Shown: positions 1-8,601 of the stretch, piece by piece
Numbering within the stretch: position 1 is the stretch's first letter
Layout of the letters: every line of letters starts with the position of its first letter
Source: JAPLDB01 sp038230515
GTDB lineage: Bacteria; Bacteroidota; Bacteroidia; AKYH767-A; 2013-40CM-41-45
NCBI GenBank assembly: GCA_038230515.1
Contig: JBBRND010000011.1
Span: 57,386-121,385 of the forward strand
DNA: 64,000 bases
Reading direction: 5' to 3'
Notes under the pieces: model-generated
Database searches by the model: none
Told to the model about the DNA's origin: nothing
The model's input: only the letters and a program-made list of their open reading frames with translations
Position numbers and translations under genes: made by a program

Positions 1-252
1 CTTATTGTTTCCGTCTTAATCGGACTGTCTCTAAATTTCATTGGTGTTTCTCCAATCCAATCACTCATTTACACAGCCATTCTCTATGGGCTTACAGCAC
101 CTGTTATGATTGCAATAATTCTTCACATCGGAAATAACAAGAAGGTGATGAAACAGTTCACCAACAATACACTTCAAAACACTTTGGGATTTCTAACTTT
201 AATCTTAATGAGCGCTGCTGCTGTTGCTCTTATTTATTTTCAGTTTGCATAA
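1..252 (+). CDS. NRAMP-family divalent metal ion transporter, C-terminal part (5' end outside window)
   Basis: The frame is open from base 1 and ends at a TAA at 250-252, giving the last 83 residues. They hold a hydrophobic helix, the phrase GVSPIQSLIYTAILYGLTAP, a second helix ending at HIGNNKKVM, a short polar loop and a last helix ending in IYFQFA. This is the layout of the last helices of NRAMP (MntH-like) proton-coupled Mn2+/Fe2+ importers of the inner membrane, where ligand-free helices close the LeuT-like fold. The metal-binding DPGN and MPH motifs lie in the missing part, so substrate cannot be judged. Family assignment rests on the C-terminal pattern only. Confidence 0.72.
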   Translation, partial: LIVSVLIGLSLNFIGVSPIQSLIYTAILYGLTAPVMIAIILHIGNNKKVMKQFTNNTLQNTLGFLTLILMSAAAVALIYFQFA

Positions 253-269
253 AACAAAATATAATTATC

Positions 270-863
270 ATGACATATTTTAAAATGAATCCTAAGGTTG
301 ATTTTTATTTTAGTAAATCCAAAAAGTGGCAGGAAGAAATCGAGAAATTAAGAACGATTATTCTTGACTGCGGGCTTACTGAGGAATTGAAGTGGGGTTG
401 TCCTTGTTACTCGCTCCAGGAAAGTAACATCGTTTTAATACATACATTTAAGGAATACTGCGCGGTTTTGTTTTTCAAAGGCGTTTTGTTAAATGATGCC
501 AAAGGAATTCTTATTCAACAAACGAAAAATGTGCAAGTGGCTCGCCAGATCCGGTTCACCAATATTCGTGAAATAATTGAGAAGGAACCCATCCTGAAAG
601 AATATATTTATGAAGCCATTGAAGTAGAGAAAGCCGGGTTGAAAGTGCCTTTGAAAAAGACTGAAGAGTTCAGTATGCCTGAAGAATTTGAAAAGAAATT
701 GAATAAAATCCCTGCACTGAAAAAAGCATTTGATAAGTTAACACCGGGTCGGCAAAGGGGATATCTTCTTTATTTTTCTGCAGCCAAGCAATCCAAAACC
801 CGCGAGTCAAGAATTCAAAAATATATGCCGCAAATTCTGAAAGGAAAAGGTTTGGATGATTAA
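270..863 (+). CDS. YdeI/OmpD-associated family protein (DUF1801-like)
   Basis: A soluble 197-residue protein, 17 bases after the transporter gene and probably co-transcribed with it. Residues about 8-125 fit the DUF1801/YdhG-like fold (KWQEEIEKLRTIILDCGLTEELKWGCPCYS, then VLFFKGVLLNDAKGIL), and residues 140-197 fit the short helical YdeI/OmpD-associated tail (FEKKLNKIPALKKAFDKLTPGRQRGYLLYF). The family is named after an E. coli protein linked to OmpD and bacteriocin tolerance; no enzymatic role is established. The first ATG is used; a second in-frame Met at codon 6 is a possible start. There is no signal peptide. Confidence 0.8.
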   Translation: MTYFKMNPKVDFYFSKSKKWQEEIEKLRTIILDCGLTEELKWGCPCYSLQESNIVLIHTFKEYCAVLFFKGVLLNDAKGILIQQTKNVQVARQIRFTNIREIIEKEPILKEYIYEAIEVEKAGLKVPLKKTEEFSMPEEFEKKLNKIPALKKAFDKLTPGRQRGYLLYFSAAKQSKTRESRIQKYMPQILKGKGLDD

Positions 864-883
864 TACATTCGATAAGAAAATAA

Positions 884-916
884 ATTGATCAAACTTTATG
901 ATATAACCTTACTTTG
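884..916 (+). promoter_or_regulatory. Putative Bacteroidota-type promoter for the 968 gene
   Basis: A TTG at 885-887 lies 21 bases before TTACTTTG at 909-916, which matches seven of eight positions of the Bacteroidota -7 element TAnnTTTG with the usual 19-21 base spacing. It sits about 50 bases before the start codon at 968. Confidence 0.45.
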
Positions 917-967
917 CGAGAACAAACAAAAATAATAAGCCGACCGCAAACAATAAATAATTAAACC

Positions 968-2347
968 ATGAAAATAAAAATCATCATTCCAGCAATTACT
1001 TTATCAATAACCCTGCTGAATGCAACTGCACAAAACTGGCAGGTGGTGGGCGTTCAGGGATTTTCTTTGCCGGTAACTCAATATTCTCTTACTTCGATTG
1101 CTTTAGACCATTACGGAACACCTTATGTTGCTTATTCAGTTGCATCAGATTCGGGCAGGATAACGGTAATGAAATTTGATGGGGCATCGTGGGTGCCTGT
1201 TGGTAATACCGGATTTTCCGCTGGTCAAGCATACGATATATCCATCGCCATTAATTCTGATAATCTGCCCACTGTAGCTTACGGAGATGCAGGAAATACT
1301 TCTCATGCAACTGTGATGAAATTTGATGGAGCCAATTGGGTAACCGTTGGAGCAGCCGGCTTTTCCGATGGCGTGGTAAATAATTGCACGATTAAATTTG
1401 ACGGTCATGATACTGCTTATGTTGCCTATGTTGATGCATTTTATTCCGGCAAAGCCGTGGTTAAAAAATTTGATGGCACAAGTTGGGTAACTGTAGGAAC
1501 GTCTGGCTTCACAGCAGGCGGCACAGGGCAGATGACAATGGCTTTGAGTAGCGGCAATGTTCCATACGTGGGATACCAGGATCAGGTAAATGGTTTTGCA
1601 GAAAGCGTAATGATGTTTAATGGAACAGATTGGGTGCATGTCGGAAACAGTACCTTTTCAAACGGCACCTGCCAGTTTACTCATATAACTTTTGATCACT
1701 CAGGAACCATTCCTTATGTGTGCTATAACCAGGGCTTCAATCCTTTTGCGCCCAATGTGCAGTTGTTTGACGGTGGAAGTTGGCTCTATGTGGGAGGACA
1801 AAATCTAAACACGGATGGAGATTACCAAAACAATATAGCCATTGATGGAAATAATATTCCCTACGTTGTGTTCCCGGATGGAAGCTATAACAGCAGGGCG
1901 ACAGTAATGCAGTACAATGGTTCATCATGGGTAACAACAGGCAATGCTGGCTTCTCAACCGGAGAAATCTGGTTTCCGAATATTGTGACCGATTCACTAA
2001 ACAACGTATATGTGGAATATTATGATGACGGAGATTCTGATAAAGTTTCTGTAATGAAATTTGAAAATACAACTTCCATCCGTGCCATTGCTTCAAATGA
2101 TAAAGTAGCCATCTTTCCGAACCCAACCACCGGCACCTTCAGTATAAAAATAAAGGGGGAATTAAATAATGCACACCTGGAAATTTGTCTGATTAATTCA
2201 CTTGGAGAAAAAGTTTTTGATGAACTTATAAAAAACAAGACCAATATTTTTTCTATTGACGTATCATCCCTTCACCCTGGCATTTTTTTTTATCAGATTA
2301 AGCAGGGCATCACGAGAGTTGACAGCGGAAAAATAATTATTGAGTAG
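968..2347 (+). CDS. Secreted repeat protein with T9SS type A sorting domain
   Basis: 459 residues. The N-terminal 21 residues form a Sec signal peptide ending in ATAQ. The body carries about seven copies of a roughly 50-residue motif built on MKFDGASWVPVGNTGFSAG and a YVAYxD strand, a pattern of small beta-propeller or kelch-like folds. The last 80 residues (IFPNPTTGTFSIKI... to GKIIIE) are a T9SS type A C-terminal signal, so the protein is exported through the outer membrane and probably surface-attached or released. A -7 promoter element lies upstream. The biological role is unknown; adhesion or a structural role is only a guess. Confidence 0.85.
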   Translation: MKIKIIIPAITLSITLLNATAQNWQVVGVQGFSLPVTQYSLTSIALDHYGTPYVAYSVASDSGRITVMKFDGASWVPVGNTGFSAGQAYDISIAINSDNLPTVAYGDAGNTSHATVMKFDGANWVTVGAAGFSDGVVNNCTIKFDGHDTAYVAYVDAFYSGKAVVKKFDGTSWVTVGTSGFTAGGTGQMTMALSSGNVPYVGYQDQVNGFAESVMMFNGTDWVHVGNSTFSNGTCQFTHITFDHSGTIPYVCYNQGFNPFAPNVQLFDGGSWLYVGGQNLNTDGDYQNNIAIDGNNIPYVVFPDGSYNSRATVMQYNGSSWVTTGNAGFSTGEIWFPNIVTDSLNNVYVEYYDDGDSDKVSVMKFENTTSIRAIASNDKVAIFPNPTTGTFSIKIKGELNNAHLEICLINSLGEKVFDELIKNKTNIFSIDVSSLHPGIFFYQIKQGITRVDSGKIIIE

Positions 2348-2461
2348 ATCAGAAAGCATAAATTTTTTTTTCGGCCACAGAGTGAAAAACACACTCTTAT
2401 TATTATTAATCTCAGCAAACACAATGGGATTCATACCTTTGTATTCGTAAAAAAGTTCAAA

Positions 2462-3427
2462 ATGAAAAAAGCGCTGCTTCTAGTAATATTTTTCGGTATT
2501 AACTCTGTGTACTTTTCTAAAGCGTTCGCCCAAAAAATAGTTCCTGATACCGTTACCGCAGGCATATACGTTACCAGCATACACGATATTGATTTCAAGC
2601 TAAAGGAATATACGATTAGCTTTTGGTTATGGCTGAAATATAAAAATAAGGAGTTTGATTTTTTGCACAACCTTGAAATTCCACAAGCAGAAACATTTGA
2701 GAAATCATTCTTCACAGTTGATACAACTGACGGCAATATCTACATATTGATGAAGCTACAATGCGAGATGAAAGATTCGTGGAAAATTAATAACTTTCCT
2801 TTTGATCGTCAGAATCTGCGGATGTCAATAGAGAATTCACAATTCGATTCCCACTCTTTGGTATTTAAGGCAGATACCATTGGTAAACATTTCGACCCAC
2901 AATTTGCCATAAGTGGATGGAACATTGATAGCTTTGATCTGTCTACAGGAATGAAATCCTACGAAACCACCTTTGGGGATCCCCAACTTGATAAACCCCA
3001 TACGGAATATGGCGCCTTTAAAGTAAAAGTAGGAATCTCACGTGACGCAATTGGCTTGTTCTGGAAAATGTTTCTTGGCATGTATGTGGCTTTTCTCATA
3101 GCTTATGTTTGTTTCTATATTCATGCGGACAGTATTGATTCGCGTTTTAGCCTGAGTGTTGGAGCGCTTTTCGCGGTGATAGGAAACAAATACATTATTG
3201 ATTCCGCGCTGCCCGAGTCAGTTACGTTCACGCTAGTAGATACCTTGCATGGAATTACATTGCTTTTTATTCTTGCAGTGATTACATGTACTGCATTTTC
3301 TCTAAAACTTGTAAAACAAGACAAGTTGAATCAAGCCAACAGATTTGATAAGGTTGCCGGGCAAATCTTGCTGCTAACTTATTTAATTTTAAATTTTTAT
3401 TTCATTTCGAATGCATACAAGGGCTAA
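2462..3427 (+). CDS. Bacterial pentameric ligand-gated ion channel (Cys-loop receptor superfamily) homologue
   Basis: 321 residues. There is a signal peptide (1-24, ending AFAQ), then an extracellular beta domain (about 25-190) and four hydrophobic segments at about 196-220, 227-245, 257-283 and 297-317. The beta domain has GIYVTSIHDIDFKLKEYTIS followed by FWLWLKY, and WKINNFPFDRQNLRMSIENS, which is the WxxxFPFDxQ signature of the family at the beta6-beta7 loop; the two loop cysteines are absent, as in GLIC and ELIC. The M1-M4 layout with a short M3-M4 loop also fits prokaryotic members. Such proteins form pentameric cation or anion channels gated by protons or small amines; here the ligand and selectivity are unknown. 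It is transcribed alone, with TACCTTTG at 2434-2441 as a likely -7 element. Confidence 0.72.
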   Translation: MKKALLLVIFFGINSVYFSKAFAQKIVPDTVTAGIYVTSIHDIDFKLKEYTISFWLWLKYKNKEFDFLHNLEIPQAETFEKSFFTVDTTDGNIYILMKLQCEMKDSWKINNFPFDRQNLRMSIENSQFDSHSLVFKADTIGKHFDPQFAISGWNIDSFDLSTGMKSYETTFGDPQLDKPHTEYGAFKVKVGISRDAIGLFWKMFLGMYVAFLIAYVCFYIHADSIDSRFSLSVGALFAVIGNKYIIDSALPESVTFTLVDTLHGITLLFILAVITCTAFSLKLVKQDKLNQANRFDKVAGQILLLTYLILNFYFISNAYKG

Positions 3428-3542
3428 TTGAATCTATGTGGAGGACTTTCTTATTAGCGAACCGTACACAAGTCGGAAATGGAAATATAGAAATCTCCGC
3501 TCACCACTCCATAATACGTTAGGGAAAAAATTAGACACAGTT

Positions 3543-4412
3543 CTACTCCACCGCAAACTTCTTTACAATCGTTTTTCCGTTAGTTGTAATTACCGCAAAA
3601 TAAATCCCCATACTGATGTTGGGAAAAGAAATCTGTTGGCTTCCTTTTGAAACCATCATATCTGCAGAAGAAAAAATTTCATTCCCCAATGCATTAACCA
3701 CACGTAATGAATTTATTTTTTGTTCATCTGCTGAAAAAAGATTCAGTGTAGAATTATCTTTATCGTACTTCAAACCGAACGTTTGCAGTGTTCGTGTTTG
3801 CGATTCAATGCCTGTGCCGGTACTATAATACACCGTCATCTGAATGTGATCAACAGAAGCAATATTGAATGTTGCAGCAAAATTTTTATTCATTGCCATC
3901 AATGCTAAACCAAACTGTGTACTGTTTACTGAGTCTGCTGTAAGCGGATAGCCCCAAGTGTCAGCGCTGTCTCCGTAAGTTACTATCATTGGGTTGAGTG
4001 TCCAGAAAACCGGTGAAGCATGATTAATTCCGATAGGGGAACCCAGATAAAGACTCACCATCGAATCTGAAACTCCGTTTACAGCATCTGACAGCCGCAG
4101 CACATCGGCAGTTACACCACGAATAACAGCAGCCGATGGAATGGCAAAGCCAAAATGAGTTGCAAATAAAATCCTCGAATAGTAACAGGTAGTTTGAAAA
4201 CACATCGGATAAGTTGAGAGTCCACAACTAGCATACAAATGATCGGCATGAGAAACATTTGAAAAATTCTGCCACTCGCCACCAGGGCAGGCAAGGCATC
4301 CAAAAGCAGAGTACGAAGAAGACATTGCATCGCGCGGACCCTCCGATTGCGAATAGCTATTCTGAAATCTGAAAAGCAGAAGTACAATAACAAAGATTAA
4401 TTCTTTTTTCAT
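3543..4412 (-). CDS. Secreted protein with T9SS type A sorting domain
   Basis: 289 residues with a signal peptide (1-21, ending NSYSQ). The middle part (about 25-205) is rich in small and aromatic residues and resembles carbohydrate-binding-like jelly-roll modules (YYSTGTGIE at its end), but I cannot name the fold. The last about 75 residues (from LKYDKDNSTLNLFS through SLRVVNALGNEIF to GKTIVKKFAVE) form a T9SS type A sorting domain. It is convergent with the pLGIC-like gene (115 bases between them). Confidence 0.8.
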   Translation of the reverse strand: MKKELIFVIVLLLFRFQNSYSQSEGPRDAMSSSYSAFGCLACPGGEWQNFSNVSHADHLYASCGLSTYPMCFQTTCYYSRILFATHFGFAIPSAAVIRGVTADVLRLSDAVNGVSDSMVSLYLGSPIGINHASPVFWTLNPMIVTYGDSADTWGYPLTADSVNSTQFGLALMAMNKNFAATFNIASVDHIQMTVYYSTGTGIESQTRTLQTFGLKYDKDNSTLNLFSADEQKINSLRVVNALGNEIFSSADMMVSKGSQQISFPNISMGIYFAVITTNGKTIVKKFAVE

Positions 4413-4448
4413 GGCTTCTATTTTAGAGATGTAAAAATAAAAAAAAAT

Positions 4449-4862
4449 TTATTCATTGCGACTCTTTGATTTTCTCTCATTTTCATCTTCTTCATTATCT
4501 GTTTCTAGATGATAACGATGCATGATACGGTGAATGACCGGAGCAAACACAACGCCAACAATACTGAGAATGGTAACTCCGCTGAACAACGCATAAGCGG
4601 ATGCAAAATACTTTGCGGCATCTGTTGTAAGCACATCCACAGGTCCCATGCCTCCAAGAATCATGCTTGCGTTCAATAAGGCATCTACAAATTTCAAATG
4701 CCCTAACCTCATGTATCCGACCACACCAATCCCGAGAGAACTAAAAATAATAAAAAGAGCAAAGAGTGCATTGTTGAATAACCGCTTGTAAAACTTTTTC
4801 ACCGGAAGCAACGGCTTTTGAAGACGCTCGTATTTAAACATGATTTTTAAAAATATTTTCAA
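4449..4862 (-). CDS. Small two-helix membrane protein with a channel-like layout
   Basis: 137 residues. TM1 is at about 33-52 (FALFIIFSSLGIGVVGYM), a re-entrant-looking segment follows (FVDALLNASMILGGMGPVDVLT, about 58-79), then TM2 at about 84-112 ending IHRIMHRYHLE, and an acidic-basic tail. The order helix, short pore-like stretch, helix, HRI resembles two-helix potassium channels, but the filter TVGYG is replaced by LGGMGP, so potassium selectivity is not supported. The family is known to me only as an uncharacterised membrane protein. Its start is 36 bases upstream of the T9SS gene's end in the opposite sense of the porin operon. Confidence 0.6.
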   Translation of the reverse strand: MKIFLKIMFKYERLQKPLLPVKKFYKRLFNNALFALFIIFSSLGIGVVGYMRLGHLKFVDALLNASMILGGMGPVDVLTTDAAKYFASAYALFSGVTILSIVGVVFAPVIHRIMHRYHLETDNEEDENERKSKSRNE

Positions 4863-5018
4863 AGATACTGGATGTTATTTCCCATTACCTTGCTTATTTC
4901 ATTTGTAAATGGAGTATACGTCAAAAGCAAACATCTCCCATAATTAATAATAACTTAACATTTAAGAAACACTAATCTAACTCTATATTGATTCATTTGC
5001 CGCATAAAATTTACAATT

Positions 5019-6365
5019 ATGAAACTTATAATTTACACAGCATTAATGCTTCTCCTCGCTGCTTTCACAGCTAAGGCACAGGACAACGAACAACCAATTG
5101 ACACGCTTACCCGCCACGTTGCAGGTATCCGTCAGGAACTTGATGTATTGAAAAGAATTAAAATAAGCGGCTACATTCAGGCACAATATCAGGTGGCTGA
5201 TTCAGGCGGTATAAATTCTTATGCAGGCGGAAATTTCACCAGCGGTGTTGATAAAAGATTTTTGTTGCGCAGAGGAAGAATAAAATTTCAATACGATGCT
5301 CCCAATATTGATAAAGGTTGGTCAACCTCTCAATATGTATTGCAGTTTGATGTTTCTCAAGGTGGGTTAACTATTAAGGATGCCTACGCAAAATTTACTG
5401 ATCCTTGGTGTGGATGGTTTTCGATAACAGCGGGAATGCAAAACAGACCATTCGGATATGATATACCTTTTTCATCAAGTATGCGTGAATCGCCTGAACG
5501 TGGACGCATGTCTCAGATCATTTTTCCAAATGAACGCGATCTTGGAGCAATGCTTACCATTCAGGGTCCAAAGATTTCTAATTGGAATTGGTTAAAGATT
5601 GATCTTGGAATGTTCAATGGTACAGGCGCACCTAGTGCAGGAGTAAACACAAGTGATTTTGACAAATTCAAAGATTTTATCGGTCATATTGGTTTAAGCA
5701 AATCAACACCATCCGAAAAAATAAAATGGGGACTGGGTGCTTCCATTTACAGCGGTGGATACAGAGTAGATACGGTTAACACTTACAAGTTCGAAACGGA
5801 CTCAACTGGAATCATGGGCTACACAGTTGATCAAAAGAAAGCAGACGTGGCTGCCAATATAAACGTACGGAATGAAATCATGCGCTCATACATGGGCTTT
5901 GATGCGCAATTCAGCATTGACTGGATTATTGGAATTACAACATTACGGGGAGAATACATAATGGGTTCGCAGCCGGGAACGAGTTCTTCAACCACTTCTC
6001 TTGCCGCAGCTTCTGCTTCTGATTTTTATACAAGAAAATTCAATGGAGCATATTTATACTTTATCCAGAATATTGCAAGAACTCCTTTGCAGGCAATTAT
6101 AAAATATGATTGGTATGATCCTAACACTGACATTAAAGGTGATGACATTGGAATTGCTGTGAAGCAGTCGGGATTTAAAACGACAGGCTTAGCAGATTTA
6201 AAATACTCAACTCTTGGTTTAGGTCTTGCTTACAGGTGGGATGCAAACGTAAAGATCACTGCTTATTGGGATAAAGTGACAAACGAAACCAGCGCAAACC
6301 TCGCTGGATACACACAGGATTTGAAAGACAACGTATTCACACTTCGTGTGCAGGTGAAATTTTAA
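5019..6365 (+). CDS. Phosphate-selective porin (OprO/OprP-like)
   Basis: 448 residues. There is a signal peptide (about 1-20, ending TAKAQ), a short coiled-coil stretch (IDTLTRHVAGIRQELDVLKR) as in other OprP-type porins, and then a beta-barrel starting KISGYIQAQY and RFLLRRGRIKFQYDA and ending in an outer-membrane type C-terminal phenylalanine (LRVQVKF). GMQNRPFGYDIPFSS and ERGRMSQIIFPNERDLG are typical of the phosphate-selective porin O/P family. It is the first gene of the pst operon and probably brings phosphate across the outer membrane to PstS. Expression is likely phosphate-dependent, but no recognisable Pho box or PhoB/PhoR is present in the window. Confidence 0.9.
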   Translation: MKLIIYTALMLLLAAFTAKAQDNEQPIDTLTRHVAGIRQELDVLKRIKISGYIQAQYQVADSGGINSYAGGNFTSGVDKRFLLRRGRIKFQYDAPNIDKGWSTSQYVLQFDVSQGGLTIKDAYAKFTDPWCGWFSITAGMQNRPFGYDIPFSSSMRESPERGRMSQIIFPNERDLGAMLTIQGPKISNWNWLKIDLGMFNGTGAPSAGVNTSDFDKFKDFIGHIGLSKSTPSEKIKWGLGASIYSGGYRVDTVNTYKFETDSTGIMGYTVDQKKADVAANINVRNEIMRSYMGFDAQFSIDWIIGITTLRGEYIMGSQPGTSSSTTSLAAASASDFYTRKFNGAYLYFIQNIARTPLQAIIKYDWYDPNTDIKGDDIGIAVKQSGFKTTGLADLKYSTLGLGLAYRWDANVKITAYWDKVTNETSANLAGYTQDLKDNVFTLRVQVKF

Positions 6366-6453
6366 TCCCGTAACAATTTAATAATATTCAAAGGCGTACT
6401 TCGGCACGCGAATTGGAAAGACAACAGGTAAATCAAAAAAAAATATAAATAAA

Positions 6454-7275
6454 ATGAAAAAAAATCTAATGACCATTGCAGTTGCAGCGCTGATGAGTGT
6501 TGCAGCCATTGCACAGAAAGTAGTAGTAAAGGGAAGCGACACTGTTCTTCCACTTTCGCAAAAAGAGGCAGAAAGCTACATGAAGAAAAACAGCATGACA
6601 AGCATTACGGTTGTTGGCGGAGGAAGCGGTGTTGGTATCGCAGCGCTTCTTGACGGAACCACTGACATTGCGATGAGTTCACGCTCAATCAAAATGGATG
6701 AGCGAATGAAACTCCAGGATGCGGGTAAAGCATTTAAAGAAGTTATGATTGCGCGCGATGCTCTGTCAGTAATTGTAAATTTAAAGAACAAAGTAAGCAA
6801 ACTTACCAGGGAACAAATTGAAGGAATCTACACCGCTAAAATCACAAACTGGAAGGATGTTGGTGGGGATGATATGAAGATTGTTGTGTATGGACGTGAA
6901 ACAAGTTCAGGCACGTATGATTTCTTCAAAGAAAATGTGTTGAACAGAAAAAACTATACCTCATCAATGCTGAACATGCCTGCTACCGGAGCAATCATTC
7001 AATCAGTAAGTCAAACACCGGGAGCCATCGGTTATGTGGGACTAGCTTATGTGAGTAAAGAAGTGAAAGACCTTGCGGTTTCTTATGACAAGGGAAAAAC
7101 TTACATCAATGCATCTGTAGAAAATGCGAAAAACAAAACGTATCCAATTGTTCGTCCGTTGTTTTATTTCTACCCGACTGCAAAAGATAAAATGGTAAAA
7201 CCGTTTGTTGATTTTATTCTTTCTGCCGAAGGACAGAAAATTGTTAGCGATGTTGGTTATATTTCTCTCAACTAA
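6454..7275 (+). CDS. pstS: Phosphate ABC transporter, periplasmic substrate-binding protein
   Basis: 273 residues with a signal peptide (1-20, ending SVAAIA). It is of the short PstS2-like class. GSDTVLPLSQ (phosphate-binding first loop), GGGSGVGIAALLDGTTDIAMSSR, LTREQIEGIYTAKITNWKDV and GRETSSGTYDFF are the typical phosphate-binding segments, and the protein ends with the usual LSAEGQKIVSDVGYI. It delivers phosphate to the PstCA permease. It lies 88 bases after the porin gene and 120 bases before pstC. Confidence 0.93.
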   Translation: MKKNLMTIAVAALMSVAAIAQKVVVKGSDTVLPLSQKEAESYMKKNSMTSITVVGGGSGVGIAALLDGTTDIAMSSRSIKMDERMKLQDAGKAFKEVMIARDALSVIVNLKNKVSKLTREQIEGIYTAKITNWKDVGGDDMKIVVYGRETSSGTYDFFKENVLNRKNYTSSMLNMPATGAIIQSVSQTPGAIGYVGLAYVSKEVKDLAVSYDKGKTYINASVENAKNKTYPIVRPLFYFYPTAKDKMVKPFVDFILSAEGQKIVSDVGYISLN

Positions 7276-7395
7276 GAATTTAGGTTTAGTCGTATTCGAT
7301 AAATTGGTTCAAACAACTGTCCTCCGCAACAACGGGGGATGTGTTGTATAAAAGCTGGGTGTGTTACAAAATTGTAAACTGATACCTTTATTATC

Positions 7396-8601
7396 TTGAG
7401 AAACTTTTTCAAACGATTTGCAGAACGCTTCATTGAAGGACTACTGATGCTGAGCAGCACCATCACTACGCTGACGGTGTTGCTCATCATTGCTTTTCTT
7501 TTCAGCGAGGGCTTTGGTGTTTTCAATTCATCACCACTCGAACAAAACAACATCATCGCTGTTGGAAAAGAAAACCCCATAAAAGAAATCAAGGCGGAAC
7601 AGATCAAAGATATTTTTGATCAGAAGATTACCAACTGGCAAACCATTGGCGGAAAAAATGACACCATTGTTCTTCTCACCATCAATAATCTTACTGATTA
7701 CATGAGCGAGGAAGATCTCGGAGCGAATCTTGAATTCCTTCCGCGCAAACTCGACAGCGTGATCACCCGCAACACAGGTATGATTGCAGTGTTCAATGAA
7801 AAATATCTAACTGCAAACCATCAATCGAAGTTAGTTCACATAGATAAAATTAATCTTCAGGATTTCCTCTCTGGGAAACAGTGGTTTCCAACTGCCGAGC
7901 CGGCAATGCAGTTTGGCACACTTCCGCTCATACTCGGAACTCTTCTTGTAAGCGTCTTCGCAATTTTATTTGCACTGCCCATTGGAATTGCAACGGCCAT
8001 TTACATGGCAGAAGTTGCCAATCCGAAATTCAGAAACATTATGAAACCGGTAATTGAATTACTCGCAGGAATTCCTTCAGTAGTATTTGGGTTCTTTGGA
8101 TTAATCGTAATCGTTCCCATTATTCGTGATTGGTTTAATCTTCCTGTCGGAGAAACAGCTTTGGCGGGAAGTATCATTCTCGGTATTATGGCGCTGCCTA
8201 CGATCATCACAGTTTCAGAAGATGCAATCAGAAATACTCCGCGCGCAATGAAAGAAGCATCGCTTGCATTGGGCGCAACAAAATGGCAAACAATTTCAAG
8301 AGTGGTTCTTCCCTATTCAATGTCGGGAATTACGGCTGCAGCAATTCTCGGAATCGGAAGGGCGATCGGGGAAACAATGGCAGTACTCATGGTAACAGGA
8401 AACGCAGCAGTAATGCCTCATTCGTTGCTTCAACCTGTGCGCACAATTCCTGCAACCATCGCGGCAGAACTTGGTGAAGCATCGCAGGGTGGAGTTCATT
8501 TCAAAGCATTGTTTGCATTGGGATGTTTGTTGTTCATCATCACGATGGCAATTAATTTGTATGTCGAATATATTTCAAACAAAAGAAAATTTTCGAAGTA
8601 G
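7396..8601 (+). CDS. pstC: Phosphate ABC transporter permease PstC with an extra periplasmic PstS-like segment
   Basis: 401 residues, about 90-110 more than a classical PstC. TM1 is at about 16-38. Residues about 51-155 are an insert that precedes the usual MetI-type permease (about 175-395, with the EAA loop EASLALGATKWQTISRVVLP). The insert resembles a lobe of PstS: IKAEQIKDIFDQKITNWQTI matches LTREQIEGIYTAKITNWKDV of the neighbouring PstS. The first start codon possible after an in-frame TAA at 7375 is TTG at 7396; the next in-frame ATG is at 7447, inside TM1, so TTG is preferred. The stop codon overlaps the start of pstA by one base, so the two are translationally coupled. Confidence 0.9.
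   Translation: MRNFFKRFAERFIEGLLMLSSTITTLTVLLIIAFLFSEGFGVFNSSPLEQNNIIAVGKENPIKEIKAEQIKDIFDQKITNWQTIGGKNDTIVLLTINNLTDYMSEEDLGANLEFLPRKLDSVITRNTGMIAVFNEKYLTANHQSKLVHIDKINLQDFLSGKQWFPTAEPAMQFGTLPLILGTLLVSVFAILFALPIGIATAIYMAEVANPKFRNIMKPVIELLAGIPSVVFGFFGLIVIVPIIRDWFNLPVGETALAGSIILGIMALPTIITVSEDAIRNTPRAMKEASLALGATKWQTISRVVLPYSMSGITAAAILGIGRAIGETMAVLMVTGNAAVMPHSLLQPVRTIPATIAAELGEASQGGVHFKALFALGCLLFIITMAINLYVEYISNKRKFSK

Noticed and set aside
1145..1639. Antisense frame inside the 968 gene
   Set aside because: The frame repeats with the period of the protein repeats of the sense gene; it is a shadow.
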